Part shown: in pieces, positions 35,501 through 47,493 of the stretch
Position numbering within the stretch: the first letter of the stretch is position 1
How the letters are laid out: each line of letters opens with the position of its first letter
DNA from: Fremontodendron californicum
Taxonomy: Eukaryota > Streptophyta > Magnoliopsida > Malvales > Malvaceae
NCBI GenBank assembly: GCA_030761205.1
Contig: JAULJL010000048.1
Location: 6,191,501-6,255,500, forward strand
DNA length: 64,000 nt
Reading direction: 5' to 3'
The notes under the pieces: generated by a model
What the model was told of the DNA's origin: nothing
Databases searched by the model: none
Seen by the model: only the letters and a program-made list of their open reading frames with translations
Position numbers and translations under genes: made by a program

Positions 35501-36166
35501 GTAGTTCTACATGTTCTAAGTCTTCAGTATTTTTTTTATATTTTTGTGAATTTTTTAAAATAGGTTAAAAAATCGTTATTTAAAATTGGACAGTAGAGGC
35601 AGATTTGAATTCAAAACAAAAACAATTGTTGAATTTGCCTAAGGCATTTAGAGGGGGGTGGTTAGGAACTTTAGCTACGGTCTTATGATGGTTTCTAAGT
35701 CTTTTTAATTTTTAAAAATGATTTTATAAAGCTCGGGTTAAGGGTGGTCAAGTTCGGGTTTTCAAACTTAGGAAATAGAGCCTTTTTCGAAAGGGGTTTC
35801 GGCCATGTGTCATTTCCATCCAAGAATTTTCAAAATTGTTTTCAAACTAATCACAAAGTATTTTTTATTTTAGAAAATTTAATTTGATGTATTTTCCTGA
35901 GGTAGCCGGATATTTTTTTAGATATACGGATTTCCTTATTTAAAGGAAAAAATACACTTTCGTGCATTGCATTTTTCATATTCATGCATATTGTATAACA
36001 TGTGATTTTTTGCTATTATAATATCTATGGAATTGTTATTATTTTAATTTTTATTTTATAGTGTACATTGTTTGTTATATGGTTTTGAATATTTCATGCT
36101 ATTCTATGCTTTTTATTTAGTCATTTATTTTTGTCACATCATTTAGCATATACTATGTTCATGAAT
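32590..36166 (+). mobile_element. Long Ogre-like LTR, copy 2, 3' truncated
   Basis: It begins 'tgtagacacctaattttgtc' as in copy 1 and is colinear with 12309-15899, including the 157-bp repeats (about 33425-33990) and the catg-rich cluster (34830-35200). Similarity breaks at 36166 ('gttcatgaatt'), just before the 'tcatttag' array. The last about 0.9 kb of the LTR and its PBS are replaced by the unrelated block 36167-37054. Confidence 0.7.
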
Positions 36167-37227
36167 TGAAGAAAAAATAATGCGACAATGATCATAAGGC
36201 AGTTTTCCCTCATGATAAAAAAAAAATACAAAATCTATATTTAGAAGCCGCCTCCCATGGGGGCGGTTTCTCCATGTGTGTTTTTTTTTTTTTTAATATT
36301 TCTTTGTGTTTGAAAAACGCCATCAGTGACAACAATTTTCAAACTATAACTAAAACCAGCGCATTTCGATAAATAAAATCGAGTGATAGGTAATTTAAGA
36401 ATTAAAAAAAAAAAAGAAAAAAACAATATTTGAATAAAAAAGCCGATTATTACCGGTGGAGTAAATTATTTTTAATGAAATTATTGTTACTTTTTCTTTT
36501 ATATAAATGATCTTAAATGAAATTAAAAAGATTATCGTTATAATTTTATTGTATTTTTCGTTACAATTTCGTGTATTATAGTATATTTTAATGATAACTT
36601 TTCTTTTTTATAATTAATATATTTTTTTATTGTTGCCTTTACATATTTTAATCATAAAATATGAAGATCATATTAAAGTTTTTAGGCTATGACCTGTTTT
36701 TATTTGATTGGTTTTTTAATCAATGTGTTTTCTTTATTGATTTCTATTTAGTTATTCATGTCCTTGCAATGTCTGTATTTAGGTTCTATATTTCTCTTTC
36801 TTGATTAGCTTTGGATTTATAAATTTTACATTTATTCTTTTAATTTGCTATTTTTCCTTCATATCTTTTTTAATGCCATATGTCATGCAATATTACATCC
36901 CAATTATTCAAATGCAATACATTTTTTTATTTTATTCAAATGCAAGAATTTTTGTTATATTATCATTACATTTACAATCATCGAACTTAAATAAATTTAT
37001 GGATTTTAAATCTTTGACTTGAATTTTTATTAAATGAATAAATATAAGAGATTAGCATACAAATATATGAAGGTTATTGAATTTCAAGCAAAACAAATTT
37101 CATAATTGATCATGAAACTCGAAAAAAAAATTATGAGAATGAAGTCATGAAAAAACATGATGTGCAAAAAACGATATAAAATTTGAACTTTTTATGTATA
37201 TTTTAATTTATGCAAATTATAATTTAG
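36167..37227. other. Inverted MULE-type fragment and AT-rich DNA
   Basis: 36240-36460 is a diverged inverted match to the MULE-side sequence at 11390-11560: 'gccgcctcccatgggggcgg', 'tttctttgtgtttgaaaa', 'cgccatcagtgac' and 'cgataaataaaatcg' occur in reverse order and orientation. From 36480 to 37054 it is AT-rich with no match elsewhere in the window. From 37055 to 37227 it rejoins the sequence after the LTR of copy 1 (16850-17020). No gene. Confidence 0.55.
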
Positions 37228-37821
37228 TCTAAAAAAATAGTTTGTTTTAAATTGTAATGTTTTATTATAATTGAAAAAAAAATCCAATTCTAACAAAACA
37301 AATGTTAGACTTCATAAAGAAAAACCCTGTTTTTGCATTTGACAACAGTGAAAGTAAAGCTTCATCAAGTAATTAAGTTGGATTTATTTTTTGAATCATT
37401 ATGATATTTTTATCACGGATTAAAAGATGACTAATTCGATTTGTCTTCCCAAAAAGGAATTAATACAACTGAAGAAAATGAAGCTATTACTTAGATTCCT
37501 CGTAAACATATAAAATACTATATATAGTCAGATGATTAATTAAAACATTTTATTTTATAAATTAAAATATATAAATAAATAATTAAGAACGAGAATCGCA
37601 GTACTTATTCTTAAAAGAGTCCTATTAACAGGTGTTTGTAGACATCAGTTAAAAATTATTTAATTACCAATTAAGGTAATTTTTTGCATTTAATATTTTA
37701 CTGAATTCAAGAAAAAATAATGCATTAATTATATTTTTTTTCACTAAATATCAGCTTAACTAATACCACTAGACACTGATTGACATTTTTCTTTTTAAAA
37801 TTAATTCTGATGAGTTCTTAT
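37228..37821. other. Intergenic, no gene recognised
   Basis: AT-rich sequence specific to copy 2, joining the shared post-LTR stretch to the hAT-like MITE. No ORF with a domain. Confidence 0.4.
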
Positions 37822-38326
37822 TAGAGGTGTCCATGGGCCGGATCTATGTATGGTATTAACACTATATATGCTTGTCCAAACCCAGTCTGGCTCGAAATAT
37901 GGGACTAAAATTTTGCCTAAGTCCGTCCATTTTTGTAAATGGATAGCCCAAACCCGTTTAGACCCGTCTATATTATTTTTTTCTAATTTTTTTAAAAAAA
38001 TGTTATTTTTTATTTAATTTTTAATAATTTTATATATTTTTTATTTTATTAACATGGATAACTTAACAAATTTTTTTATTTTTAGACTATAATATTAGAT
38101 ATATTTAATTTTTATGTGATATAAATTACATAATATATATGCAAATAAAAATAATATATTATTTACTTGAAAAACAGATAGGCTCGAGTCTTGAATGTTG
38201 GAATCAAGACCCAGTCCATTTTTTTCCCTAAATTCATTTTTCGAGTATAATATTTTTATTTAAATCCTCTAAAATATTGGACGAACTTCAAACTTGAATA
38301 AATAACCCAATCCTTAAATAGATCTA
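37822..38326 (+). mobile_element. Complete hAT-like MITE
   Basis: Ends are 'tagaggtgtccatgggccgg' and 'ccttaaatagatcta'. The left flank octamer is 'gttcttat' (37814-37821). The right flank has drifted to 'gttattac', but the right flank in copy 1 (18293-18300) reads 'gttcttaa', supporting an 8-bp target-site duplication as expected for hAT. Same family as 25417-25687. Confidence 0.65.
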
Positions 38327-38747
38327 GTTATTACATATGCATTAATTCATTAATACTTAAACAAAAACAAATGGTCAGAAATCGAAATTCAGAATACACA
38401 AATTTTCTATTATCTTATAAGCCCAAGATTGAAACCAAAACTTTATGTTTATTGAAGTCTCGTTGAGATGTCCAATGGGGAGTATTGAATTTAAATGTTA
38501 ATTTTATTTATAATTGAAATAATATTTTTATAAAAGAAAATTTTATTTTGATGTTAGGTTTATAACTAAAATTTTATTTTAAAATTGTATATTCATAATG
38601 AAAAAATTTTACAGCATGGATATTAATGCATTTTAAAATTTCAAATGAGAATATAGGAGTTTTCAAAAAAAAAAAATGAACAAAATATATTTTATATATA
38701 AATATAGACACACGAATAAAAGTACTTATTTTAATTATCAATAGAAT
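38327..38747. other. AT-rich spacer, copy 2
   Basis: Colinear with 18293-18717; no gene. Confidence 0.45.
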
Positions 38748-39632
38748 TTAGTACACCCACCTTGTGGGTGTTTTTTTTTTATATAAAAAAAAAGTTAAAT
38801 TGGTAGTTTTTATTATATATTTGTATTTTTTTTTTTTGAAGTGGATTGGTTTTTTTAAAAATATATGTGTATAAAAATAAATTAAAAAATCAAAACATCC
38901 CTAATTTTATTTTATTTTATTATAATTTTTGAGTAAATTTTTTAAGTGAGTTGATGTCACAAGTCAAGTGACATCAACTCAATCAGACACTTCATATATA
39001 ACTATAATTACACATACTCATAATGTGAATGAAAATATATCTATATTATATATAAAGGTAGTGGTTGAGTTGGTGTCACGAGTCAAGTGACATCAACTCA
39101 GTTCAGAAAATTACAAAAAGATCAAATAAATTATTATATCAAAAAATAGAATGGTATTAATAACTTTTTAATTTTTATATGATTTTTATTTTTAAAAAAT
39201 TTACCAACCCCTTTTCTAAAACTACTCACTTCTTTTAAAAAAAATTACTCATACTTACAAACTACCCACTAAATAATTTCAATAAAAACTTAATTTTTTA
39301 CTCACTTTTTTTTTTTTTTCTTATTCACTCACATAGTGGGTGTGCCATAATCTAGTGTTTTTTTAAAATATAATAAATTATGTCTAAAAAAAAAACTTAA
39401 TGTAAAGAAAAATAGGTAGTTTTTGTAAGCGGACAATTTTTGTAAGTGGGTAGTTTTTAGAAATAAATAGGTAATTTTTTTATAAATAATTATTATATAA
39501 ATATTAAAAAACATATATATCTTTTTCTTTTTTTTTAACATTTAATGATTTTTTGGTATTTTCAGTGACTGGGTTGGTGTCACTTGACTCAGTGACACCA
39601 ACTCAGTCACTACCTTTATATATAGTATAAGA
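38748..39632 (-). mobile_element. Helitron-like non-autonomous element, copy 2
   Basis: Same ends as copy 1 (hairpin acacccac/gtgggtgt near 38753-38771; TC plus 'ttatactatatataaagg' at the other end). The 5' inverted repeat 'gtgactgggttggtgtcac' is better preserved here than in copy 1. Confidence 0.5.
39040..39356 (+). mobile_element. Nested Helitron-like element, copy 2
   Basis: It starts 'tctatattatatataaagg' and ends 'cataatctagt' at 39356 with 'cacatagtgggtgtg' before it. Counterpart of 19008-19321, so nesting predates the block duplication. Confidence 0.45.
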
Positions 39633-40243
39633 TAAGATAATATAGTATAGATATAGATGTGTTTGACATTTTTATTTTATTTTCTAATTAAAACAAACAT
39701 GATTTAAAAAAAATTAAACATTGACATGTACTAAAAACATGCAAAGAAAATAAATATTTTTAAGTGAAATGCTTAACAACTACCATTATGGTTTGAAGAT
39801 TCAACTACAAAATAGAAATTCCAGTTTCTGTCTGTTTGACTAGAAAACCAAGAAATATAATGGGAAAATTGTGTTGGAGCAAGAATATATCAAAATCAAT
39901 GGACTCAATGAGAATGTTATCCCCTATACAATTCCAAAGGTCCAAAGGTCTGGCATGAAAATATTTTGACCTATTAATTATGCATATCAACCTTGAACTT
40001 GGGTTGGTGCCTTTTAGTCATTTGCATTTTTAACTATTAAAAGAAGAACAATAGATAAAAGAACACAAAGAACCAACTTTGGGTTATTTAATTTAAATTC
40101 ATATAAACCTGAATCTTATATATTCACCCGAATCAACAAAACATCCTTCTTACATCATAACCAAATAAATACCAGATTAAATTAATGTAAGTTTGCCTAT
40201 TCCTTTCACAAATAGGAATAAGTTGTATGCCGCCATTGCCTCT
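39633..40243. other. 5' flank of RING gene copy 2
   Basis: No gene. Nearly identical to copy 1 up to about 40210, then lacks about 27 bp of the palindromic promoter segment. Confidence 0.55.
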
Positions 40244-40251
40244 TATAAATA
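40244..40251 (+). promoter_or_regulatory. TATA box of RING gene copy 2
   Basis: TATAAATA, 108 nt before the ATG at 40352, same spacing as copy 1. The sequence 20-50 bp upstream differs from copy 1 by a deletion. Confidence 0.65.
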
Positions 40252-40351
40252 CCATTGCCTCAGCGGGAGTTGGAAACATACAAAACCCTTTCTGAATGTG
40301 ATAGTAAAAATAGAGCTTAGCTTTCTCCTCAAGTTTCTTCAAGTTTCTTCA

Positions 40352-41077
40352 ATGGCTTCCGTTTCTTATGAGTGTAATGCCTTTCACCACCGTATTTTCC
40401 CACACGATATCATACCAGAAACCCATCACACACCTCCCCGTTTCATTCAAGTCGAATTAACCATCAATGTCCATCTCATGTTCATCCGCCATCATTGCAT
40501 AACAGGCAATTTCACAGCTTCCAGCACCAACCCTGTCCGCTTCCAAGAAACTCTTCGTTTTAAACTCAACCTTTTGAAAAACCAGGACCAGCTTCACCAA
40601 GTTCTTGCTCCCACGTTTACAAGACTCGGAATCAACCCAGCCTTTATTTCTTATGACACTATCATTCATGAAATCATTGAACGTGGACTTGGAATTGCAG
40701 ATTGGACGTTTAACAAGGGGTATAATTATAAAGTCTTGCCTTTACGTTCAGTGATACGAGCATCCATTGTGGAACACGAAAACAACCAGGAGATTTTGAT
40801 CAGAAGAGTTATGGCAGAATCAGCGTCAGAGTTTGAAAGGAGTAATTATGGCATGGTTGCAGCTAAAGAGTCATCGGTTAAGGAGATGCTAAAGAGGGTT
40901 AGAGTAGAAGGAGGAGATGAAGAAGAAGATTGCATGATATGTTTGGAGGAACTCAAGGTTGGATTCCATGCTTCTCGGATGCCTTGTTCTCATACTTTTC
41001 ATGCTAATTGCATCGAAAAATGGTTGAAGCAGAGCCATTATTGCCCTATTTGCCGGTTTGAGATGCCCACCAATTAG
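40352..41077 (+). CDS. RING-H2 finger protein (putative E3 ubiquitin ligase), copy 2
   Basis: 241 residues, intact. All eight zinc ligands are kept at the same positions as copy 1 (C194 to C234). Against copy 1 it has D19, T59, F64 and H206, and about five silent changes. H206 lies in the loop between the second and third zinc ligands, six residues before C212; an effect on zinc or E2 binding is possible but not shown. The promoter differs by a small deletion, and a 12.5-kb retrotransposon begins about 700 bp downstream. That could alter 3' processing or silence the gene. The role is inferred from the RING-H2 only. Confidence 0.88.
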   Translation: MASVSYECNAFHHRIFPHDIIPETHHTPPRFIQVELTINVHLMFIRHHCITGNFTASSTNPVRFQETLRFKLNLLKNQDQLHQVLAPTFTRLGINPAFISYDTIIHEIIERGLGIADWTFNKGYNYKVLPLRSVIRASIVEHENNQEILIRRVMAESASEFERSNYGMVAAKESSVKEMLKRVRVEGGDEEEDCMICLEELKVGFHASRMPCSHTFHANCIEKWLKQSHYCPICRFEMPTN

Positions 41078-41775
41078 ACACAGTTAATTAAGAGCTTTGT
41101 GTTTTTGTTTACAATTGAAGATAAACCAGTTTGAGTTATTTGATAACACTTTTAAATGGCTTTGAAAGAATGTTTGCTACTAATATGATTTTAGCTACTT
41201 ATTTAGTTCTTCTGTTTCAAGCAGTAGCTAAAATACGATTTGAGATATTGGGAGGAAATTTTATGATTCATCCAAAATACTACAGCAGGCAGGGAGCTCT
41301 TTTAGAAACAAAGCTAATAATTGGCATTTCAATTAGACCATAACTTTGTATCTTAAACATTATCAATCAGATTGGTCCAACAGAAAACTAATATTTATTT
41401 TTAACTAGATATATATAAGACTGCTTAGTTTCTGACATAACAACCTAATGTTGCATCCATTTCTTTATATGTTTTAGCCTCTGGTTTCTGTCAAACTGAA
41501 ACACTGAATGCCTTCAAAATTTTAAAAAATAAAAATAAAAATGAAGCAATGAACCTGTAACCTATAACCTATAAAGTGCAACATAGTTATCATGAATATA
41601 AAACTGTGCCTTTCATTTTGGCAAATTCCTATTTTGTTTTGTTCTAATCCCCTTCCTTTCCTTCTAGTTGCTAGAATATAGCTGCAAATCTGCAATAGTT
41701 CATACGATATATATGCTTCAGTTCCCTTCTTGTAGATATGCCAGAACCTTTTCAGTTAATGCAGAAACTTTATAT
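41078..41775. other. 3' flank of RING gene copy 2 up to the retrotransposon
   Basis: No gene. Colinear with 21073-21813 apart from a few indels. It ends at the CTCAT target site. Confidence 0.6.
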
Positions 41776-41780
41776 CTCAT
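41776..41780. repeat. Target-site duplication, left
   Basis: CTCAT, repeated at 54271-54275 on the other side of the retrotransposon. Single copy at the empty site in the first RING block (near 21814-21818). Confidence 0.92.
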
Positions 41781-42009
41781 TGTAGAAGGAGAAAATTTGT
41801 AACCAATTACAAATTGCCACGTGTTAATTGAAATTTCTTTTAATTAAGAAATTTTCAATTAAATTATACATTACCATGTGAAATTGATAATATCATATTA
41901 TAATTAATTATTTTATAATTAATTAAATATGTACACATGGTTTGACCAATCAAATTGCAAGGATTCATGGGTTATCCAATCAAACTTCACCCATATGTCA
42001 TAATTATTT

Positions 42010-42455
42010 TACCTCTAATTAAATTAAATTAATTAAGAGATAAATAATAAATTTTTATCTCTAATTAAATTAAATTAATTAAGAGATAATAATAAATTTT
42101 TATCTCTAATTAAATTAAATTAATTAAGAGATAAATAATAAATTTTATCTCTAATTTAATTAATTAATTAAGTGATAAAAATAAATATTTTATCTCTAAT
42201 TTAATTAATTAATTAAGGGATAAATAATAAAGTTTTATCTCTAATTAAATTAAATTAAATTAATTAAGAGATAAATAAACATTTTATCTCTAATTTAATT
42301 AATTAATTAAGTGATAAATAAATAAATATTTTATCTCTAATTTAATTAATTAATTAAGTGATAAAAATAAATATTTTATCTCTAATTAAATTAAATTAAT
42401 TAAGAGATAAATAAGAAGATATTATCTCTAATTAAAATAATTAAGAGATAAATAA
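42010..42455. repeat. Ten AT-rich hairpin units in U3 of the 5' LTR
   Basis: Units of about 40-48 bp each contain 'tctctaattaaa' or 'tctctaatttaa' followed by 'ttaattaagagataa' or variants (agtgataa, agggataa). The TTATCTCT and AGAGATAA words are inverted complements, so each unit can fold. It lies directly upstream of the TATA box. The same array is in the 3' LTR. Confidence 0.8.
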
Positions 42456-42502
42456 GGAGGATGAGTTCTTTTAAAACTCTCTTTCACCTGGCTAGCTACC
42501 AC

Positions 42503-42510
42503 TATAAATA
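42503..42510 (+). promoter_or_regulatory. TATA box of the LTR promoter
   Basis: TATAAATA in the 5' LTR; the twin in the 3' LTR is at 53856-53863. This is the likely start signal for genomic RNA, and from the 3' LTR possibly for outward transcription toward 54271. Confidence 0.7.
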
Positions 42511-42922
42511 GAGACCTCCCCTTAACACAAATTCACAACTCAGAAAGCCTGAAGAGAAGAAGATTTTGAAGAGCCAAATCCTCTCAAAATTCTTAAGAAG
42601 AAATTAGAGAAATTCTAAGAACGCGGAGCTTGTTCTTGAGAATTCTCTAAGAAGCTGCTCTCCGATCTTGTTCATCAAAGGAAAGGAGATAATTCCTGTT
42701 TTTCAAGACCAAGTCTAGAAGACCCTTGAAGCAGATCTCACCGATTCAAGATCAAGTCGTGAAGACCCTTGGATCAAAGTTTTACTGAAGAAAAGAATCA
42801 AAGGATTTATTTCTTTAAGAATATTCAGAGATTGTAACCTCAAAGTTTGATTAATAAAATTCTTATTTGACTCCAAATTTTCCTTGTCATATTTTTGACA
42901 TAAAATTTGTGTGTACAAATTT

Positions 42923-42940
42923 TGGCACGCCCGGTGGGAC
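42923..42940 (+). promoter_or_regulatory. Primer-binding site of the retrotransposon
   Basis: 'tggcacgcccggtgggac' begins five bases after the LTR end. Starting with TGG, it can pair with a tRNA 3' CCA end. Similar sites are usual in Tat/Retand-like elements. The exact tRNA is not identified. Confidence 0.8.
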
Positions 42941-42990
42941 AATCTCTGCCTTTCATCTCTTTTCTCCAAAACTCAAGTTATCAAGTTGCA

Positions 42991-45900
42991 ATGGCCCCCA
43001 AGAAGAACCTTGCTAACAAACCAACTCTCAAGCCTGCTCGAGCTAATCCTGCAGTCTACCCCACTTCATCATCAAGCGTTGATATCCCTACTCATCCTTA
43101 TGGCACTAGGAGGAAGACCAAAGCTCTTGCTGAATTGTATGAGCAAACTTTTCCAGTGCTCAATCAAAACCCTCTCTATGACACTTCTTCTCCAATTCAA
43201 AACTTAGAAGAAGTTTTCGCTGGACAAGTTGATTCTCCTCGAGGATCAAGTGCAAGTCGCCAGTTAACATATAAAGAACAAGATAGCTACTCCAGCAACA
43301 AGCCTATTCCATCCTCTGCTCCAAAATCAAGTTCTGGAGTAATGGCTGTCATGACAACTGGCACCACATCATTGGAAGAACAAGTTGCACTTCTGGCAAA
43401 ATCTGTTGAAATCCTTTCAGCAAGTATCAAAGAGAAGGATAACCAGATCGCTTCCATGATGGACAAGATCGTCGGTCTCACTGGAAAAAGGAACGAAGCT
43501 TCAAACCAGAATTGGCAATCAATCTTTCAAGATGATGGTGAGAACTCTGGCAAGGAAGTTGCTAAGGATTCTGAAGAAAAGATCAATGAACTCGTCACTA
43601 CCAGTCAGCTCAAGGATCTTATCAAGGAGGCTATCAAAGATCAAGTTGAAAGCATCACTCAACCTTCATATACATATGCAAAACCATATTCTCAAAGGAT
43701 CGATTGTCTGAGGATGCCTGGGAACTATCAACCCCCAAAGTTTCAGCAGTTCGATGGAAAAGGAAATCCACGCCAACATGTTGCACATTTCGTGGAAACT
43801 TGCAATAATGCTGGCACCTATGGGGATCTCATGGTGAAGCAGTTCGTTCGCTCCCTAAAAAGCAATGCCTTTGATTGGTATACTGATCTTGAGCCTGGGA
43901 CGATTGATAGCTGGGAACAACTTGAGCGTGAATTCCTTAATCGACTCTACAGCACTCGTCGCTTAGTCAGCATGATCGAACTCACAAGCTCACGTCAATG
44001 GAAGGATGAGCCAGTCATTGATTACATCCACAGATGGAGAAATCTGAGCCTTAACTGCAAAGAAAGACTGTCTGAGTCTTCTGCCCTTGACATGTGCATC
44101 CAAGGCATGAATTGGGGCTTGCGTTACATTCTTCAAGGCATCAAGCCTAAAACCTTTGAAGAATTAGCCACTCGTGCTCATGATATGGAGTTGAGTATGA
44201 CAGCTGCTGGAAATCAAGAACCTCCGGTGCAAGAGCCAAAGAAAGCCAAGGAAAAACAAGATACCCGCAAAGGGGGCAAAACCTTTGTCAACAAGGGAGA
44301 AAGCAAACAGTCCATGGCTGTAACTACCAAGCCTCTTAAGATATCTCCCAAGTCAAAACAATCTCAAGAGACGAAATCTTCTCCTATCCAAGACAAAGGT
44401 AAAAGCAAGATCACTTTGAAGGAGAGGCAAGAAAAGAAGTATCCCTTTCCTGATTCTGATGTTTCAAGCATTCTTGAAGAGCTTTTAAAAACCAAGCTGA
44501 TTGAGTTACCAGAAATGAAGCGACCGGAAGAAGCTGATAAAGTAGAAGACCCCAATTATTGCAAGTACCATCGCTTGATTAGCCATCCTCTGGAGAAGTG
44601 CTTTATTTTGAAGGATAGAATTATGCGACTCTATGAAGAAGGGAAAATCGAGTTTGAAGAAGAAACGATGTCGTCAAATTTGGCATCAGTCAATACGGTT
44701 TCTCAATCCAATTTGCTGGATAGAACCATAAAATTTGGCTCTTTTGATCCTATCATACTGGCTCCAAGTACAAGTACGATAGTGGATCTTCAGGGAAATA
44801 TGGGCAACTATTTGCTTCAAAGACAAAATCAAGATCACGATGGTTGGACTCTAGTCACACGCCGAAAAAATAAAAAGAAGAATCTTCCAAAAGTTGTGAA
44901 AGTGCCTACAAGAACTAAGATGGTCAAACAACCATCTAAATTCCCAAAGCCTAATGTGCCTCAAGAAGCAAAAATGCCATCTCGGAGTAAAAATTCAGTA
45001 GGGAGGAAGTCAAGGAGGCCAATCACTTTAAACGAATTCATGCCAATTCAGCTTAGAAATGAAGATTTGGTTTTCATGACTTGTTATCATAACGGTGGCA
45101 ATGAAGATAATGAGAACAACACTGACTCAGTAGCATTTGAAGTTGATGATCATTCTTGTGCTACGAAAATTAACTTTTCTGATGAAGATCTATTGCTGGG
45201 GTCAACCCCTCATAATCGGCCGTTGTTCGTCGTAGGATACACTCGGGAACAGAAGATCAATAGAATCTTGATCGATGATGGTTCTGCTGTCAACATACTC
45301 CCGTTGATGACAATGAAAGAATTGGGAGTTCCTTTGGATAAATTGATGCAAAGCCGCTTGATGATCCAAGGATTCAACCAAGGGGGACAAAGAGCTCTTG
45401 GAAAACTTAGACTTCAACTTTTCATTGGAGATATGGAGTCAAGTCCGCTTTTCCATGTGATTGATGCCAAAACGACATACAACATGTTGTTAGGACGACC
45501 GTGGATACATCAAAATGGTGTAGTCTCCTCAACTCTGCATCAATGTCTCAAGTATTGCAGAAACGGTCAAGTCAAGACGATCCTTGCAGACGCTAAGCCA
45601 TTTACTATAGCAGAAGCACATTTCGCAGATGCAAAGTTTTATCTAAAAGATACATTTATCGAAGAAGTAATGCCCAACCCGATGCAAGAATTAAAGCAAA
45701 AGGGAAAAAGTTTGGCTTCTTCCGCAGTTGGAGAAGATGAAATTGCTCAAGGTTTAAAGGATCTGACTCTTCCCCTCACTAACTTGGAAGAATCAAGAGA
45801 CCTTATACCTCCACTGCAAGGATTTGTTAGGCCAGTAGAAGAACCTCTTTGTGAGCATCAAGATCTTCCTACTCATCGAGCTAAAGATTTTGATCCCAAT

Positions 45901-47493
45901 GCTTATAGGTTGCTTGTCAAAGCTGGATATAAACAAGAGGATGTTGCAAAATTGGCTCACGAGACAAAAGAGCCTAGCAAAGAAAAGCTGCAAAGTTCAT
46001 TCAAGATCCGTCAGATCTGGCAAAAGAAAATTGATCACGTCGGAACTTCTAGAGAAGGGCTTGGATATTCTCCATTAAAGTTGAAGATTCATAAACAAAC
46101 TTCGAGGTACATAAATGTGGAGGAAGTTCTCGAGGAGCAAGGAGATGCAGTGAAGCCACCAGGACTTTCAGTATTTGATCGTTTGGGAGCACGCTTAACA
46201 CGACGTTCAGTGTTTGATCGTTTGAGCATTCAATCATCACGAAGGTCAGTTTTTGAACGAATGAGAGAAAAATGCAGTGAAGTTTCTGTAAATAAACCAA
46301 TTTCCATTCAGTCAAGGCTTGGAAGTCTGGACTCTGAAGAAGTTAACTGTGGCCGAAAAAGAAAATTTTCCACTTTAAAGGAATCAAGAGATTTTCACAG
46401 CAAAATTCCTTCTCGAATGAAAAGGCAAAGCGAATGGAAGGTAACTACTGGTGAAGTTTTAAAAGCTAGAAAGCACACAGTGGTTATAACCAAATCAGTC
46501 TCATCCTCAGAGGAAGAAGAACTTGAAGAAACAGAAATCTTTACTTCTAACCATGTATCTGTAAAGGAAACTGGTGAAAAATCTCAAGAAGAAGAAGCCC
46601 AAGAAGCCCCTTCGTCTTTTGAAGAAGGAAATCAAGCTACTATTGATGAGCTAAAGGAGGTTAACATCAGCACTAGTGAAGATCCACGACCGATCTTTAT
46701 TAATGCTTGCTTACCACTAGAAGAGGAAAAAGCATATCTTGATCTTTTGATAGAGTATCGAGATATCTTTGCTTGGACTTACAAAGAAATGCCGGGACTT
46801 GATCCAAAAGTAGCTATGCATCATCTGGCTGTCAAGAAAAGTGTCCGACCTATCAAACAAGCTCAACGACGTTTCCATCCTGACTTGATCCCCCAAATTG
46901 AAGCTGAGGTCAATAAGCTCATCAAAGCTGGCTTTATTAGAGAAGTCAAGTATCCCACTTGGATCTCAAATATTGTTCCATTGAGAAAGAAAAATGGTCA
47001 ACTTCGAGTTTGTGTAGATTTTCGAGACTTGAACAATGCTTGTCCAAAGGACGACTTTCCTCTCCCTATAACAGAAATAATGGTTGATGCTACAACTGGC
47101 CATGAAGCTTTGTCATTTATGGATGGATCGTCTGGCTATAATCAAATTCGCATGGCTCCAAGAGATGAAGAACTTATTGCATTTCGAACTCCAAAAGGAA
47201 TATACTGTTACAAAGTTATGCCGTTTGGATTAAAGAATGCAGGTGCTACTTATCAAAGAGCAATGCAAAAGATCTTTGATGATATGCTTCACAAGAATGT
47301 CGAATGCTATGTTGATGACTTGGTAGTGAAGTCAAAGGAAAAATCCGATCATCTTGCTGATCTTCGCCAAGTGTTTGAAAGATTGCGTAGATACCAATTG
47401 AAGATGACTCCGCTCAAGTGTGCGTTCGGAGTATCTTCGGGCAAGTTTTTGGGGTTCATCGTACGACATCGTGGGATTGAGATCGATCAATAA
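42991..47493 (+). pseudogene. gag-protease-RT part of gag-pol, ended by in-frame TAA
   Basis: Residue numbers count from the ATG at 42991 (MAPKKN), preferred over an in-frame ATG at 42907 because that one lies in the LTR end and PBS. Gag core is about residues 260-400 (FDWYTDLEPGTIDSWEQL, EFLNRLYSTRRL). A Cys/His stretch YCKYHRLISHPLEKC is near 520-535. The protease has IDDGSAVNIL at 761-770. RT runs from about 1303 to 1495 with VCVDFRDLNNACPKDDFPLP, MPFGLKNAGATYQRAM and YVDD from 1440. The frame stops at codon 1501 (TAA 47491-47493), just after RT. The downstream frame continues without shift, so this is a nonsense codon inside pol. Confidence 0.92.

Larger units (their letters stand above)
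41781..42917 (+). repeat. 5' LTR
   Basis: Starts TGTAGAAGG and ends GTGTACA. U3 carries ten hairpin-prone AT-rich units (about 42010-42455). TATAAATA is at 42503-42510, so R probably starts near 42535. AATAAA is at 42853-42858. It lacks one A (near 42088) present in the 3' LTR; otherwise I see no difference. Confidence 0.95.

Noticed and set aside
42907..42990. Longer gag start at 42907
   Set aside because: This in-frame ATG lies in the last bases of the 5' LTR and reads through the primer-binding site. The ATG at 42991 follows the PBS and is the likelier start.
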